Below, piece by piece: positions 25,703 to 32,923 of a stretch of DNA of 64,000 nucleotides. The number at the start of each line of letters is the position of its first letter. Within the stretch, counting starts at the first letter, position 1. The DNA is taken from positions 2,294,001 through 2,358,000 of the forward strand of contig NZ_AP027728.1 in assembly GCF_030296555.1 (NCBI RefSeq), in the 5' to 3' direction. Source of the DNA: Microbacterium suwonense. Its GTDB lineage: Bacteria > Actinomycetota > Actinomycetes > Actinomycetales > Microbacteriaceae. The notes under the pieces are model-generated. The model saw nothing but the letters and a program-made list of their open reading frames with translations, made no database searches and was not told where the DNA came from. A program made the position numbers and the translations under genes.

Positions 25703-25831
25703 ATGCACACCCCCTTCAGCATCCATCGCGTCCCGTTCGATCGAACGGAAGTCGATGCCTGGGCGTCCACCCACGAGAACTTCAGCAACTGATCCGTCGT
25801 GTACGTGCTCGACAGCACCCCATCAGCGTAG
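25703..25831 (+). pseudogene. N-terminal relic of a GIY-YIG/DUF2075-type protein
   Basis: Codons read MHTPFSIHRVPFDRTEVDAW followed by ASTHENFSN, a TGA at 25790, then SVVYVLDSTPSA and a TAG. In DUF2075 proteins with an N-terminal GIY-YIG-like segment the equivalent text is a Trp followed by PVVYVLD-type sequence, so the TGA replaces the expected Trp. The rest of the large helicase-like protein is absent. A TAGGGT hexamer ahead of the ATG would be a leaderless promoter. It is a remnant of a probable defence gene next to the peptide locus. Confidence 0.42.
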
Positions 25832-25857
25832 GCTCCCACCAGACGAAGGAGCCGTCC

Positions 25858-26598
25858 ATGCCCATCAGCCGTATCGAGATACGCACCGCCGACGGCGTGG
25901 CCGAGGCCCTCGTGGCCAGACCAGATGCCGACCCCACGACCAACCTGCCCGGGGTCCTCTTCTATATGGACGCTTTCGCCCTACGTCCGCAGATCGAGAC
26001 GATGATGCAGCGCATCGCCGACTGGGGCTACGTCGTGCTCGCACCGAACGTCTTCTATCGCAGCGGCACCATCGACGACATAGCTCCCACGGCCGACCTG
26101 CGCATCCCCGAGAACCGCGAGGCCGCGTTCGCGACCATCGCACCGATACTCTCCGCGCACACCTCCGCACAGGCCGCGACGGATGCCGACGCGTACATCG
26201 CCACGCTCGACGATCTCGGCGCGGATCCCATCAGCACCACCGGCTACTGCATGGGCGGCCGCCTCGCGTTGCGCGCCTCAGCCCGGCATCCGGAGCGGAT
26301 CGACGCCGTCGGCATGTTCCACGTCGGCGGGCTGGTGACGGATGCCGAAGACAGTCCGCACCTGAGCATCCCGAACGTGCGTGCACGGGTACTCGCCGGC
26401 TACGCCGACCACGACCGCTCGATGACCCCGGACGCCATCGCGACCGTGGACGCACTGTTCGAGGCATCCGGGATCGCCCACGACACCAGCATCCGTTCCG
26501 GCGCCCCGCACGGATACACGATGGCCGACACCTCCTCCTATGACGAGGCCGCAGCGGAGTGGCACTTCACCCGGCTTCGGGAGTGGCTCGCGGGGTGA
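25858..26598 (+). CDS. Dienelactone hydrolase family protein
   Basis: 246 aa alpha/beta hydrolase. The nucleophile elbow is GYCMGG with Cys131, as in dienelactone hydrolases rather than Ser esterases. The acid is in the YADHD segment and the His in GAPHGYTM. An early LPGVLFYMDAFALRP and YVVLAPNVFYR match the family. The physiological substrate (lactone or ester) is unknown. The ATG at 25858 has GAAGGAG upstream. It stands alone, with about 100 bp of unremarkable sequence before the convergent SDR gene. Confidence 0.9.
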   Translation: MPISRIEIRTADGVAEALVARPDADPTTNLPGVLFYMDAFALRPQIETMMQRIADWGYVVLAPNVFYRSGTIDDIAPTADLRIPENREAAFATIAPILSAHTSAQAATDADAYIATLDDLGADPISTTGYCMGGRLALRASARHPERIDAVGMFHVGGLVTDAEDSPHLSIPNVRARVLAGYADHDRSMTPDAIATVDALFEASGIAHDTSIRSGAPHGYTMADTSSYDEAAAEWHFTRLREWLAG

Positions 26599-26702
26599 GG
26601 CCGGGGAGAGGCATCGCCCCACTCGCCACCACTCCACGGAACCTTCCGCAGTGACCGGCAGCGGTCGAACGCCCGCAGCATCCTCTGCTCAGGGTCACCA
26701 GC

Positions 26703-27470
26703 TCACCTCGCCGCGAGCACGTCCGTCCCGTTCAGCGCCGCGATGACCTGCTCCTGGTCTCCGCGCACCTCGCCGTAGCGCAGGAACTTCACGCGCTCGA
26801 CCTGGATCTCCGCGGCATCCGGCTGCGACTCCAGCAGGGTCATCACCTCGTCGATGTACTCGTCCAGCGGCATCGCCGACGGGTCGTCCTGATGACCCGG
26901 GATGATGTCGCTCTGCACGGACGGCGGCACCAGCTCGATCACCTGCACGCTCGTGTCGGCCAGCTGCAGTCGCAGCGTTTCGCTGAGCATGTGGATGGCG
27001 GCCTTGGTCGCGTTGTACGTCGGCGTCACGCGCAGCGGCGCGAACGCCAGCCCCGACGACACAGTCATGATCGTGGCATCCGGCTGCGCGAGCAGCGGCG
27101 GGAGAAAAGCGGAGATCAGGCGGATCGGGCCGAGCAGGTTGGTGGTGACGGTCGCCTCGGCAGATTCCAGCACTCCCTCCGGCGAGGTCCAGTCCTCCAG
27201 GCGCATGATGCCCGCCATGGGGATGAGCACGTTCAGCTCGGGGTGGCGGGCGATGACCTCGGTCCTCGCGGCGGCGATGGATCCGGCATCCGTCGTATCG
27301 ATCCGGACGGTGCCGATACCCGGATGCTGCGCTGCGACCTGCTCGAGCAGCTCCGTGCGGCGGCCTCCAACGATGACCGTGTTGCCGGCCTCGTGCAGTC
27401 GCAGGGCGAGCGCGAGGCCGATTCCACTGGTGGCGCCGGGGATGAAGATGGTGTTTCTGTTGATTCGCAT
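26703..27470 (-). CDS. Short-chain dehydrogenase/reductase (DltE-like)
   Basis: 255 aa. Rossmann motif IPGATSGIGLALALRL (T-G-x3-G-x-G type); NAG-equivalent PMAGIM; catalytic Ser in MTVSSGLAF and the YNATKAAIHMLSETL Tyr-x(3)-Lys pair. Residues after YNATK (VIELVPPSVQSDI) resemble DltE-type oxidoreductases. Oxidoreduction of a small carbonyl compound is likely; the substrate is unknown. It is divergent from an XRE-type regulator across 100 bp, an arrangement common for this regulator class with its target dehydrogenase. Confidence 0.9.
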   Translation of the reverse strand: MRINRNTIFIPGATSGIGLALALRLHEAGNTVIVGGRRTELLEQVAAQHPGIGTVRIDTTDAGSIAAARTEVIARHPELNVLIPMAGIMRLEDWTSPEGVLESAEATVTTNLLGPIRLISAFLPPLLAQPDATIMTVSSGLAFAPLRVTPTYNATKAAIHMLSETLRLQLADTSVQVIELVPPSVQSDIIPGHQDDPSAMPLDEYIDEVMTLLESQPDAAEIQVERVKFLRYGEVRGDQEQVIAALNGTDVLAAR

Positions 27471-27571
27471 GCTTCGAGTGTCGGCAGTAGGGACGGATGC
27501 CGGGCAGAGTCCGCTTATCAGGGGATCGGCGATCCCTGGATGCCGTCGTGCCCGGCGCGCATGATGGACAC

Positions 27572-28426
27572 ATGGATCGTCACGCACTCGCCGAGTTCCT
27601 GCGGCGCCGTCGGGAGCAGCTGCGACCCGAGGACGTCGGGCTACCTGAGGGGGTGCGTCGACGTGCGCCGGGCCTGCGCCGCGAGGAGGTCGCCCAGCTG
27701 GCACTGATGTCCACCGATTACTACACCCGACTCGAGCAGCAGCGCGGGCCGCAGCCGAGCACGCAGCTGCTCGCATCCCTCGCCCGAGCGCTGCGCCTCT
27801 CCGCTGACGAACGCGACTACTTGTATCGCGCGGCGGGGCACGCGGTTCCCGACCGCATCGCACCCTCCGAGCACATCGCGCCGGCTCTGCAACGCGTGTT
27901 CGACCGACTGCACGACACTCCCGCGCTGGTGATCTCGACCCTCGGCGAGACGCTGCTGCAGAACGATCTGGCGGTGGCGCTTCTCGGCGACAACATCGGG
28001 GCGCCGGGCCTGGAGCGCTACGAGCCCTACCGCTGGTTCCTGCAGCCCGAGAGGGCCCGGGCGCACTACCCCGCGGAGGACCACGCCCGCAACAGCCGGG
28101 CGCAGGTGGCGGGACTCCGTGCGGCGTACGGAGCGATGGGCAGGCAGTCGCAGGCCGGGACGCTGGTGTCCGAGCTGTCGAAGCGCAGCGAGGAGTTCCG
28201 GGAGCTGTGGGATCGGCACGAGATCGCCCAGCGCTTCGCCGATCACAAGACCCTCCTCCACCCCGAGGTCGGCGCGATCGAGGTCGACTGCCAGGTGCTG
28301 TTCACCGAGGATCGTGGCCAGGCGCTGCTCGTACTGACGCCCGCCCCGCGCAGCGAGGACGAGGAGAAGATCCGTCTGCTCGGCGTGCTGGGATCGCAGC
28401 GATTCCGCGCTGCGGAGAGCACCTGA
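27572..28426 (+). CDS. XRE-family regulator with MmyB-like ligand-binding domain
   Basis: 284 aa. N-terminal HTH_31-type domain (ALAEFLRRRREQLRPEDVGL, GLRREEVAQLALMSTDYYTR, LEQQRGPQPSTQLLASLARA) followed by the MmyB-like domain (ALVISTLGETLLQNDLAVAL, RWFLQPERARAHYPAEDHAR, KTLLHPEVGAIEVDCQVLF). Actinobacteria pair these regulators with a divergent SDR gene, exactly as here. The ATG at 27572 is preferred; ATGs at 27561 and 27564 are out of frame. Confidence 0.92.
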   Translation: MDRHALAEFLRRRREQLRPEDVGLPEGVRRRAPGLRREEVAQLALMSTDYYTRLEQQRGPQPSTQLLASLARALRLSADERDYLYRAAGHAVPDRIAPSEHIAPALQRVFDRLHDTPALVISTLGETLLQNDLAVALLGDNIGAPGLERYEPYRWFLQPERARAHYPAEDHARNSRAQVAGLRAAYGAMGRQSQAGTLVSELSKRSEEFRELWDRHEIAQRFADHKTLLHPEVGAIEVDCQVLFTEDRGQALLVLTPAPRSEDEEKIRLLGVLGSQRFRAAEST

Positions 28427-28518
28427 CCGGAGCTTCGTTATCCTTCTGCAGTCTTCTCTGGGTCGATTCCGGGTCGCATCTTCGTTCGAATGTCGGTGGC
28501 TGCCTCGATACTGGAAGC

Positions 28519-30162
28519 ATGACATTCGCATCCGATATCACCGACCGGACGGCCGTGCTGGCCGCCGTGGTCGGTGCGGATGTCGAACCTCACGACCTCG
28601 CCGCCCGCCTCTCACAGCTCGGCGACGACGAGGCCGTCGCTGTGGCCGAAGCGTCGGCGGCGCTGATCCGCAGCGCGGAACTCGCGCAGGTCGCGGCGGT
28701 CGGGGTCATCGCCGCACGCTCGACCCGGGATGCCGGGCAGTCCGGCCTCGCGCAGGCTCGCGGCCATCGCACCGCGATCGCGCTCGTGCAGGACCTCACC
28801 GGCACGACGAAAGCGGATGCGGCACGCAAGGTGCGCGTGGGCGAGTCACTGCTGGGCGGGTCGCTGCCAGGAGGCCGGGCGGGCACCGCGGTGGCGGATG
28901 CTGCGCCGACGGATGCCGATGATGCGCCGCCATCCGCCGATCCGCCCTCGTCGTGGGACGCGCCGCTGAGTGCCGCCCTGCTCGCTCAGACGATCACCAC
29001 CGCGCAGCACGACGCGATCCGTCAGGGCCTGGGTGAGCCTCCCGGCGCCGATGTCAGTAGCGATGACGGCGCGGGGAGCGAGGCATGGTCGGCGGCAGCC
29101 GAGCAGCTGGCGACAGAGGCCGGCACGCTGTCACTGGAAGAACTGCGGCATACGGCGCGTGCGATCCGCGACCGGCTCGACCCCGATGGCGCGCATCGCC
29201 GGTACCTGGAGCGATTCGAACGCCGCAGCTTCCGGCTGTGGACGGATGCCGACGGCAACCGGCGTGGGTCATTCCTGTTCGACGATGAAGGTGGCGTGCT
29301 CGCACAGACGGTGCTCGACAGCGCCCTTCATCCGAGACGCGGCGGTCCGCGGTTCGTGGACTCTGCCGAGCGCGAGCGCGCGGCAGAGCTCAGTGCCGAC
29401 ACCCGAACGAACGACCAGCTCGCGTATGACCTGTTCGTCGACGTGCTGCGCTCCGGAGCACTCGCCGATGCCGAGACGGTCTTCGGCACCCGGCAGGCCG
29501 GCGTGCGGCTGGTGCAGGTGGTGGATCACGCCGGCGCCCGCTCGCCCATCGCCCACACCGAAGACGGTCTGCACAGCATTCCGCGTGAGTCCGCCGATCA
29601 GCACATCTGCGACAGCGGTCACATCACTGTGACAGTGGACGGATGCGGCAGCCCGCTCGACGTCGGGCGCGAGCATCGTCTCTTCACCCCGCGGCAGCGA
29701 GTGGCGCTGGCCGTTCGGGACGGCGGATGCCGATGGCCGGGCTGCGACAGGCCTGCGTCGTACTGCGAGGCCCATCACGCGGATCACTGGGCCGAGCACG
29801 AGGGCCGCACTGACATCGACCGCGGCATTCTGCTCTGCAGGTTCCACCATATGAACCTGCACCACCACGGCTGGCGTCTGACGCGAAGCGGCAAAGACGA
29901 CTTCGTCCTCCATCCACCCGGAGACAGATCCGGGGCGGCGCCGATTCCGCTGCGACCGCGACTCACCCTCACCTATGCATGGGCAGGCGATGTTCGGGCG
30001 AGCGACGTTCAGACGGGCGTGGCCCGGGCGGGCATGGACCGGGCGAGCACGGATCCACCGCGCCACCGGCTCCTCCCGCGAGGTGCTGCACGCGCAGCAC
30101 ACCTATCTCGCCGGCATGCTGACGCACTGTGCGGTGCGCGTGATCGGCATGGTGCCGGTTGA
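28519..30162 (+). CDS. DUF222 and HNH endonuclease domain protein
   Basis: 547 aa. The DUF222 helical domain spans about residues 20-400 (ALIRSAELAQVAAVGVIAAR, LGGSLPGGRAGTAVADAA) and the HNH nuclease motif follows (GCRWPGCDRPASYCEAHHAD, HWAEHEGRTDIDRGILLCRF, HHMNLHHHGW) with its His and Asn residues intact. Such multicopy genes are typical of Actinobacteria and often sit within mobile introns or inteins; the role here is unknown. The last ~45 residues (after the LRPRLTLTYAWAGD segment) are Arg-rich and repetitive and overlap the next frame, so the true end may be earlier or a frameshift may lie here. Confidence 0.85.
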   Translation: MTFASDITDRTAVLAAVVGADVEPHDLAARLSQLGDDEAVAVAEASAALIRSAELAQVAAVGVIAARSTRDAGQSGLAQARGHRTAIALVQDLTGTTKADAARKVRVGESLLGGSLPGGRAGTAVADAAPTDADDAPPSADPPSSWDAPLSAALLAQTITTAQHDAIRQGLGEPPGADVSSDDGAGSEAWSAAAEQLATEAGTLSLEELRHTARAIRDRLDPDGAHRRYLERFERRSFRLWTDADGNRRGSFLFDDEGGVLAQTVLDSALHPRRGGPRFVDSAERERAAELSADTRTNDQLAYDLFVDVLRSGALADAETVFGTRQAGVRLVQVVDHAGARSPIAHTEDGLHSIPRESADQHICDSGHITVTVDGCGSPLDVGREHRLFTPRQRVALAVRDGGCRWPGCDRPASYCEAHHADHWAEHEGRTDIDRGILLCRFHHMNLHHHGWRLTRSGKDDFVLHPPGDRSGAAPIPLRPRLTLTYAWAGDVRASDVQTGVARAGMDRASTDPPRHRLLPRGAARAAHLSRRHADALCGARDRHGAG

Positions 30163-30442
30163 TGCCCCCGACCGCACCCAGCAGCTGGTCGGGGCGGAGA
30201 CCGTGCTCAAGGAGGCCCACGCGATCGCCGGAGATGGACTGCTGGACTTCCTGGTCAGGCACGCCGCCGCCACGGCATCCGGCCACTCCGTCGCTCTCGC
30301 TGCCATCGCGAGCGATGCCGAGACGCTCGGAATGCGCGCGTCGGCGGTGGACACCAGACGGATGCTGGGGCGTGCCGTCGCACGCGACTCGACCCACCCG
30401 ACGATGTCGCTGTGGTCGGCGGAGGCTACTCGACGCCGCTGA
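29975..30442 (+). CDS. Uncharacterised protein overlapping the HNH gene end
   Basis: 155 codons from ATG 29975, but the first ~30 (an RA-rich repeat) are probably not translated; a start near the GTG at 30083 is possible. From there it reads EVLHAQHTYLAGMLTHCAVR, then LVGAETVLKEAHAIAGDGLL, AATASGHSVALAAIASDAET and a final LGRAVARDSTHPTMSLW, all helical. I do not recognise the family. Its end overlaps the stop of the convergent lipoprotein gene by 17 bp. Confidence 0.42.
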   Translation: MHGQAMFGRATFRRAWPGRAWTGRARIHRATGSSREVLHAQHTYLAGMLTHCAVRVIGMVPVDAPDRTQQLVGAETVLKEAHAIAGDGLLDFLVRHAAATASGHSVALAAIASDAETLGMRASAVDTRRMLGRAVARDSTHPTMSLWSAEATRRR

Positions 30443-30938
30443 TGGTGTAACCCACCACCGCGTCCTCACCATCGTCCTCGTCCATGATCGTGACGACGAC
30501 GCCCGGCAGCCCGTCCTTCTTGTAGGCCAGGATGGTGCTCGGCCCCGCATTCACCCGGGAGACCTCCTCCCATCCGGAGAAATCCGCCTCCACCTGCGCG
30601 ACGAGCTCGGTCATGCTGCGCGGGTCGCTGACGACCACCATCAGCCCGTCCTGCGTGCTCATGCTCTGCATCACGTTCTCGGAGACCAGGGTGATGCCGT
30701 CGGGGAAGTCGGCCGGCAGATCGCCGAACTCGATGTCCAGCTCGTCGCCGCCGAGCCCCTCGACGAGGTCTTCGGCGATGTTCTTCGCCGCCTCCTCGGA
30801 GCTGCTCTCGGCCGCCTTCTTCACGATGTCGTCCAGCGGGTTGGCGAAGCATCCGGTCAGCATCCCGGCGATGACGATGCCGATCGCACCGGCGGCAACG
30901 CGGCTCGCAGCGGAGTGACGCATCCTGGTGTTCCCCAT
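30426..30938 (-). CDS. Lipoprotein of unknown function
   Basis: 170 aa from the ATG at 30938, which follows AGGGAGA. Signal sequence with lipobox MLTGC (Cys30) predicts lipidation and display on the outer face of the membrane. The mature part begins with an acidic helix (VKKAAESSSEEAAKNIAEDL) followed by a small alpha/beta domain (FPDGITLVSENVMQSM, GLMVVVSDPRSMTELVAQVE, TILAYKKDGLPGVVVTIMDE). No family recognised. Confidence 0.72.
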   Translation of the reverse strand: MGNTRMRHSAASRVAAGAIGIVIAGMLTGCFANPLDDIVKKAAESSSEEAAKNIAEDLVEGLGGDELDIEFGDLPADFPDGITLVSENVMQSMSTQDGLMVVVSDPRSMTELVAQVEADFSGWEEVSRVNAGPSTILAYKKDGLPGVVVTIMDEDDGEDAVVGYTISGVE

Positions 30939-31113
30939 CGTGTTCTCCCTCATCCGACTCATCCGCCCATCCCAGCAGCATCCGCTCACAAAGTACTCAC
31001 GCGCCACCACGCGTCCGTGTCTCCGACATCCGGATCGCGCGCGTGAGCGCTCTGTGAGCGCCGTCTGCTTGCCTGGTCTTCTGCACCTGGAATCACATCC
31101 GAATGGGGAGACG

Positions 31114-31650
31114 ATGGACATCTACTCCGGCCTCCTGGCCGCATATCTTGCAGCACTCGTCGGCGGGATCATCGTCGGCATCCTCGTCTACGTGGTCACC
31201 GCGTACTTCCTCTCGAAGGTGTTCGCCAAGGCCGGCGTCGAGGGAACATGGCGCGCGTGGGTGCCCGTCTACAACGTGATGGTGCTGTTCAAGCTCGGTG
31301 ACCTCAGCCCCTGGCTCGTGCTCTACTGCTTCGCCGGCGCCGTGGTGCTCAGCTGGATCGGCATCGGATTCCTCTTCTCGCTCGCGCTGTTCGTCGGCTC
31401 GGGGTTGGCCGCCTACCGGATGGGGATGAAGTTCGGCAAGGAGCCCGCCTTCGTCGCACTGTGGCTGATCCCGCCGGCCTGGCTCGCCGTGATCGCCTTC
31501 GGCAAGCAGCCGTGGAACCCGGCCGTGGCCCCTGCGCAGTGGGCGGGCAATGCCTTCCTCGCCGATCGCACGGTGTGGGACGGCGTTCCGGCGCAGCCGT
31601 CCGGCGGAGCAGCGGGTCCCCTCGCCCCCGAACGGCCTGCGGAGTCATGA
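31114..31650 (+). CDS. Small integral membrane protein (DUF5684-like)
   Basis: 178 aa with about four hydrophobic helices. The block SKVFAKAGVEGTWRAWVPVY followed by NVMVLFKLGDLSPWLVL is the hallmark of DUF5684-type proteins that occur beside signal peptidase or lipoprotein genes. The C-terminal ~45 residues are Pro/Ala-rich and polar. GGGGAG lies 3-4 bp before the ATG. It is coupled to the downstream lipoprotein gene by a 4-bp ATGA overlap. Confidence 0.75.
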   Translation: MDIYSGLLAAYLAALVGGIIVGILVYVVTAYFLSKVFAKAGVEGTWRAWVPVYNVMVLFKLGDLSPWLVLYCFAGAVVLSWIGIGFLFSLALFVGSGLAAYRMGMKFGKEPAFVALWLIPPAWLAVIAFGKQPWNPAVAPAQWAGNAFLADRTVWDGVPAQPSGGAAGPLAPERPAES

Positions 31651-32309
31651 CCTCTGCGTCTTCGGTGACGACAGGGGCGCTGCGCAAGAGCGCCGCTGTG
31701 CTGCTCGCCGCCATCACCGTGTTCGCGCTGAGCGGGTGCGGTGAGGACGAGAACGAGACCTCTGCGACCGGAGGCGGGGTGGGCGGATCGTCAGAGGTCG
31801 AGTCGGATGCCGACACGGATGCCGATGAGGCTGGCGACGCCGATGCCGAGACCGTCTCCGAAGAAAATGCCCCACCGCTCACCGGCGAGGCGTGCCTGCA
31901 CGGCGAGTGGCAGCTCGACAACGGCTCCTTCACGGCGATGCTCGAGTCCGCCGGCGGGAACGTCCTCAGCGTCACCGGCCAGGCGATCGTCACGTACAAC
32001 GACGACGGCACGTCGACGGCGACCTTCGATAAGTGGACGACCGTGACGGCGCAGGACGACGCCACGGCGACCATGGTGCGCAACGGTGCGGACCAAGCCA
32101 CCTACACGGTGTCCGGCGACACGCTCACGACGACCGAGACCAGCGGGGATTCCGTGCTCACGATGACCATGAAGTCGGGCTCCGAGACCATCACAATGAA
32201 CGCGCCACACGAACCCTATTACGTGGGTACGAGCACCTTCACCTGTGAGGGCGACACCCTCACCGTCGTCTCTGATGGAGCCAAGAGCGTGCTGCATCGG
32301 GGGCGCTGA
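31647..32309 (+). CDS. Lipoprotein with a beta-rich domain
   Basis: 220 aa. Signal peptide with lipobox ALSGC (Cys31) and an acidic linker rich in Asp/Glu. From about residue 80 a beta-rich domain starts with GEACLHGEWQLDNGSFTAML and continues with repeated Thr-rich strands (DGTSTATFDKWTTVTA, QATYTVSGDTLTTTETSGD). It ends near a second Cys (FTCEGDTLTVV) that could pair with the Cys of CLHGEW. The domain resembles small lipocalin-like folds, unconfirmed. Start overlaps the upstream stop (ATGA). Confidence 0.75.
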   Translation: MTSASSVTTGALRKSAAVLLAAITVFALSGCGEDENETSATGGGVGGSSEVESDADTDADEAGDADAETVSEENAPPLTGEACLHGEWQLDNGSFTAMLESAGGNVLSVTGQAIVTYNDDGTSTATFDKWTTVTAQDDATATMVRNGADQATYTVSGDTLTTTETSGDSVLTMTMKSGSETITMNAPHEPYYVGTSTFTCEGDTLTVVSDGAKSVLHRGR

Positions 32310-32433
32310 GGGCGGGCCGGCACGTCATCGGCCATCTGGGAGCACGTCGCCGGCCATCTGGGATCGGCCGTGCGGCCCGCGATCAGCCCTACAGTGAGAG
32401 GGGAGTGCCGTGCTCCCAGTGGGGAGCGAGAGC

Positions 32434-32838
32434 ATGATCCACGAACTCAGCGCTGACGAGTGCCGAGGCCTTCTCGAGGCTGCGTCCGTCGGGCGCCTGG
32501 GCTTCACGCATGACGGGCGCGTGCAGATCATCCCGGTCAACTACGTGCTCGACGGCGACTCGGTCATCATCCGGACGGTGCCAGGTGGCATCATCGGCGC
32601 GACCGCCGAATCCGGCGATCCGGTCGCCTTCGAGGTCGACCATCTCGACTCCCTCGGGGGCGAGGGATGGAGTGTGCTCATGAACGGGCTGATTCATCCC
32701 GTGACCGATCCGCAGGAGCTGGCCGCGATCGACACGCAGCGCGTGTTGCCATGGGCCGGTCCCGATCGGCCGCTGCACCTGCGGTTCGTCATCGAGCAGA
32801 TCTCGGGACGCCGCGTCCGCCGCGAACGCAACAGGTGA
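32434..32838 (+). CDS. Pyridoxamine 5'-phosphate oxidase-like flavin/F420-binding protein
   Basis: 134 aa. Split-barrel fold typical of this family: SVGRLGFTHDGRVQIIPVNY with VLDGDSVIIRT, PVAFEVDHLDSLGGEGWSVL, and LHLRFVIEQISGRRV at the end. Small actinobacterial members bind flavin or F420 and are often stress-linked; a specific reaction cannot be assigned. ATG at 32434 with GGGAG upstream. The ~120 bp before it contains two direct GGCCATCTGGGA repeats (about 32331 and 32352) of unknown meaning. Confidence 0.85.
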   Translation: MIHELSADECRGLLEAASVGRLGFTHDGRVQIIPVNYVLDGDSVIIRTVPGGIIGATAESGDPVAFEVDHLDSLGGEGWSVLMNGLIHPVTDPQELAAIDTQRVLPWAGPDRPLHLRFVIEQISGRRVRRERNR

Positions 32839-32884
32839 GGATGCAGGAGAGCGCCGATTCCGTGGAACCGACGCTCTCCTGATC

Positions 32885-32919
32885 GAGTCCCGGCCGCCGT
32901 TCGGCGACGGCCGGGACTC
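32885..32919. terminator. Bidirectional hairpin terminator between convergent genes
   Basis: A 12-bp perfect stem, GAGTCCCGGCCG (32885-32896) with its complement at 32908-32919, lies between the stops of the oxidase-like gene and the minus-strand surface protein gene. Confidence 0.8.
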
Positions 32920-32923
32920 ACTC

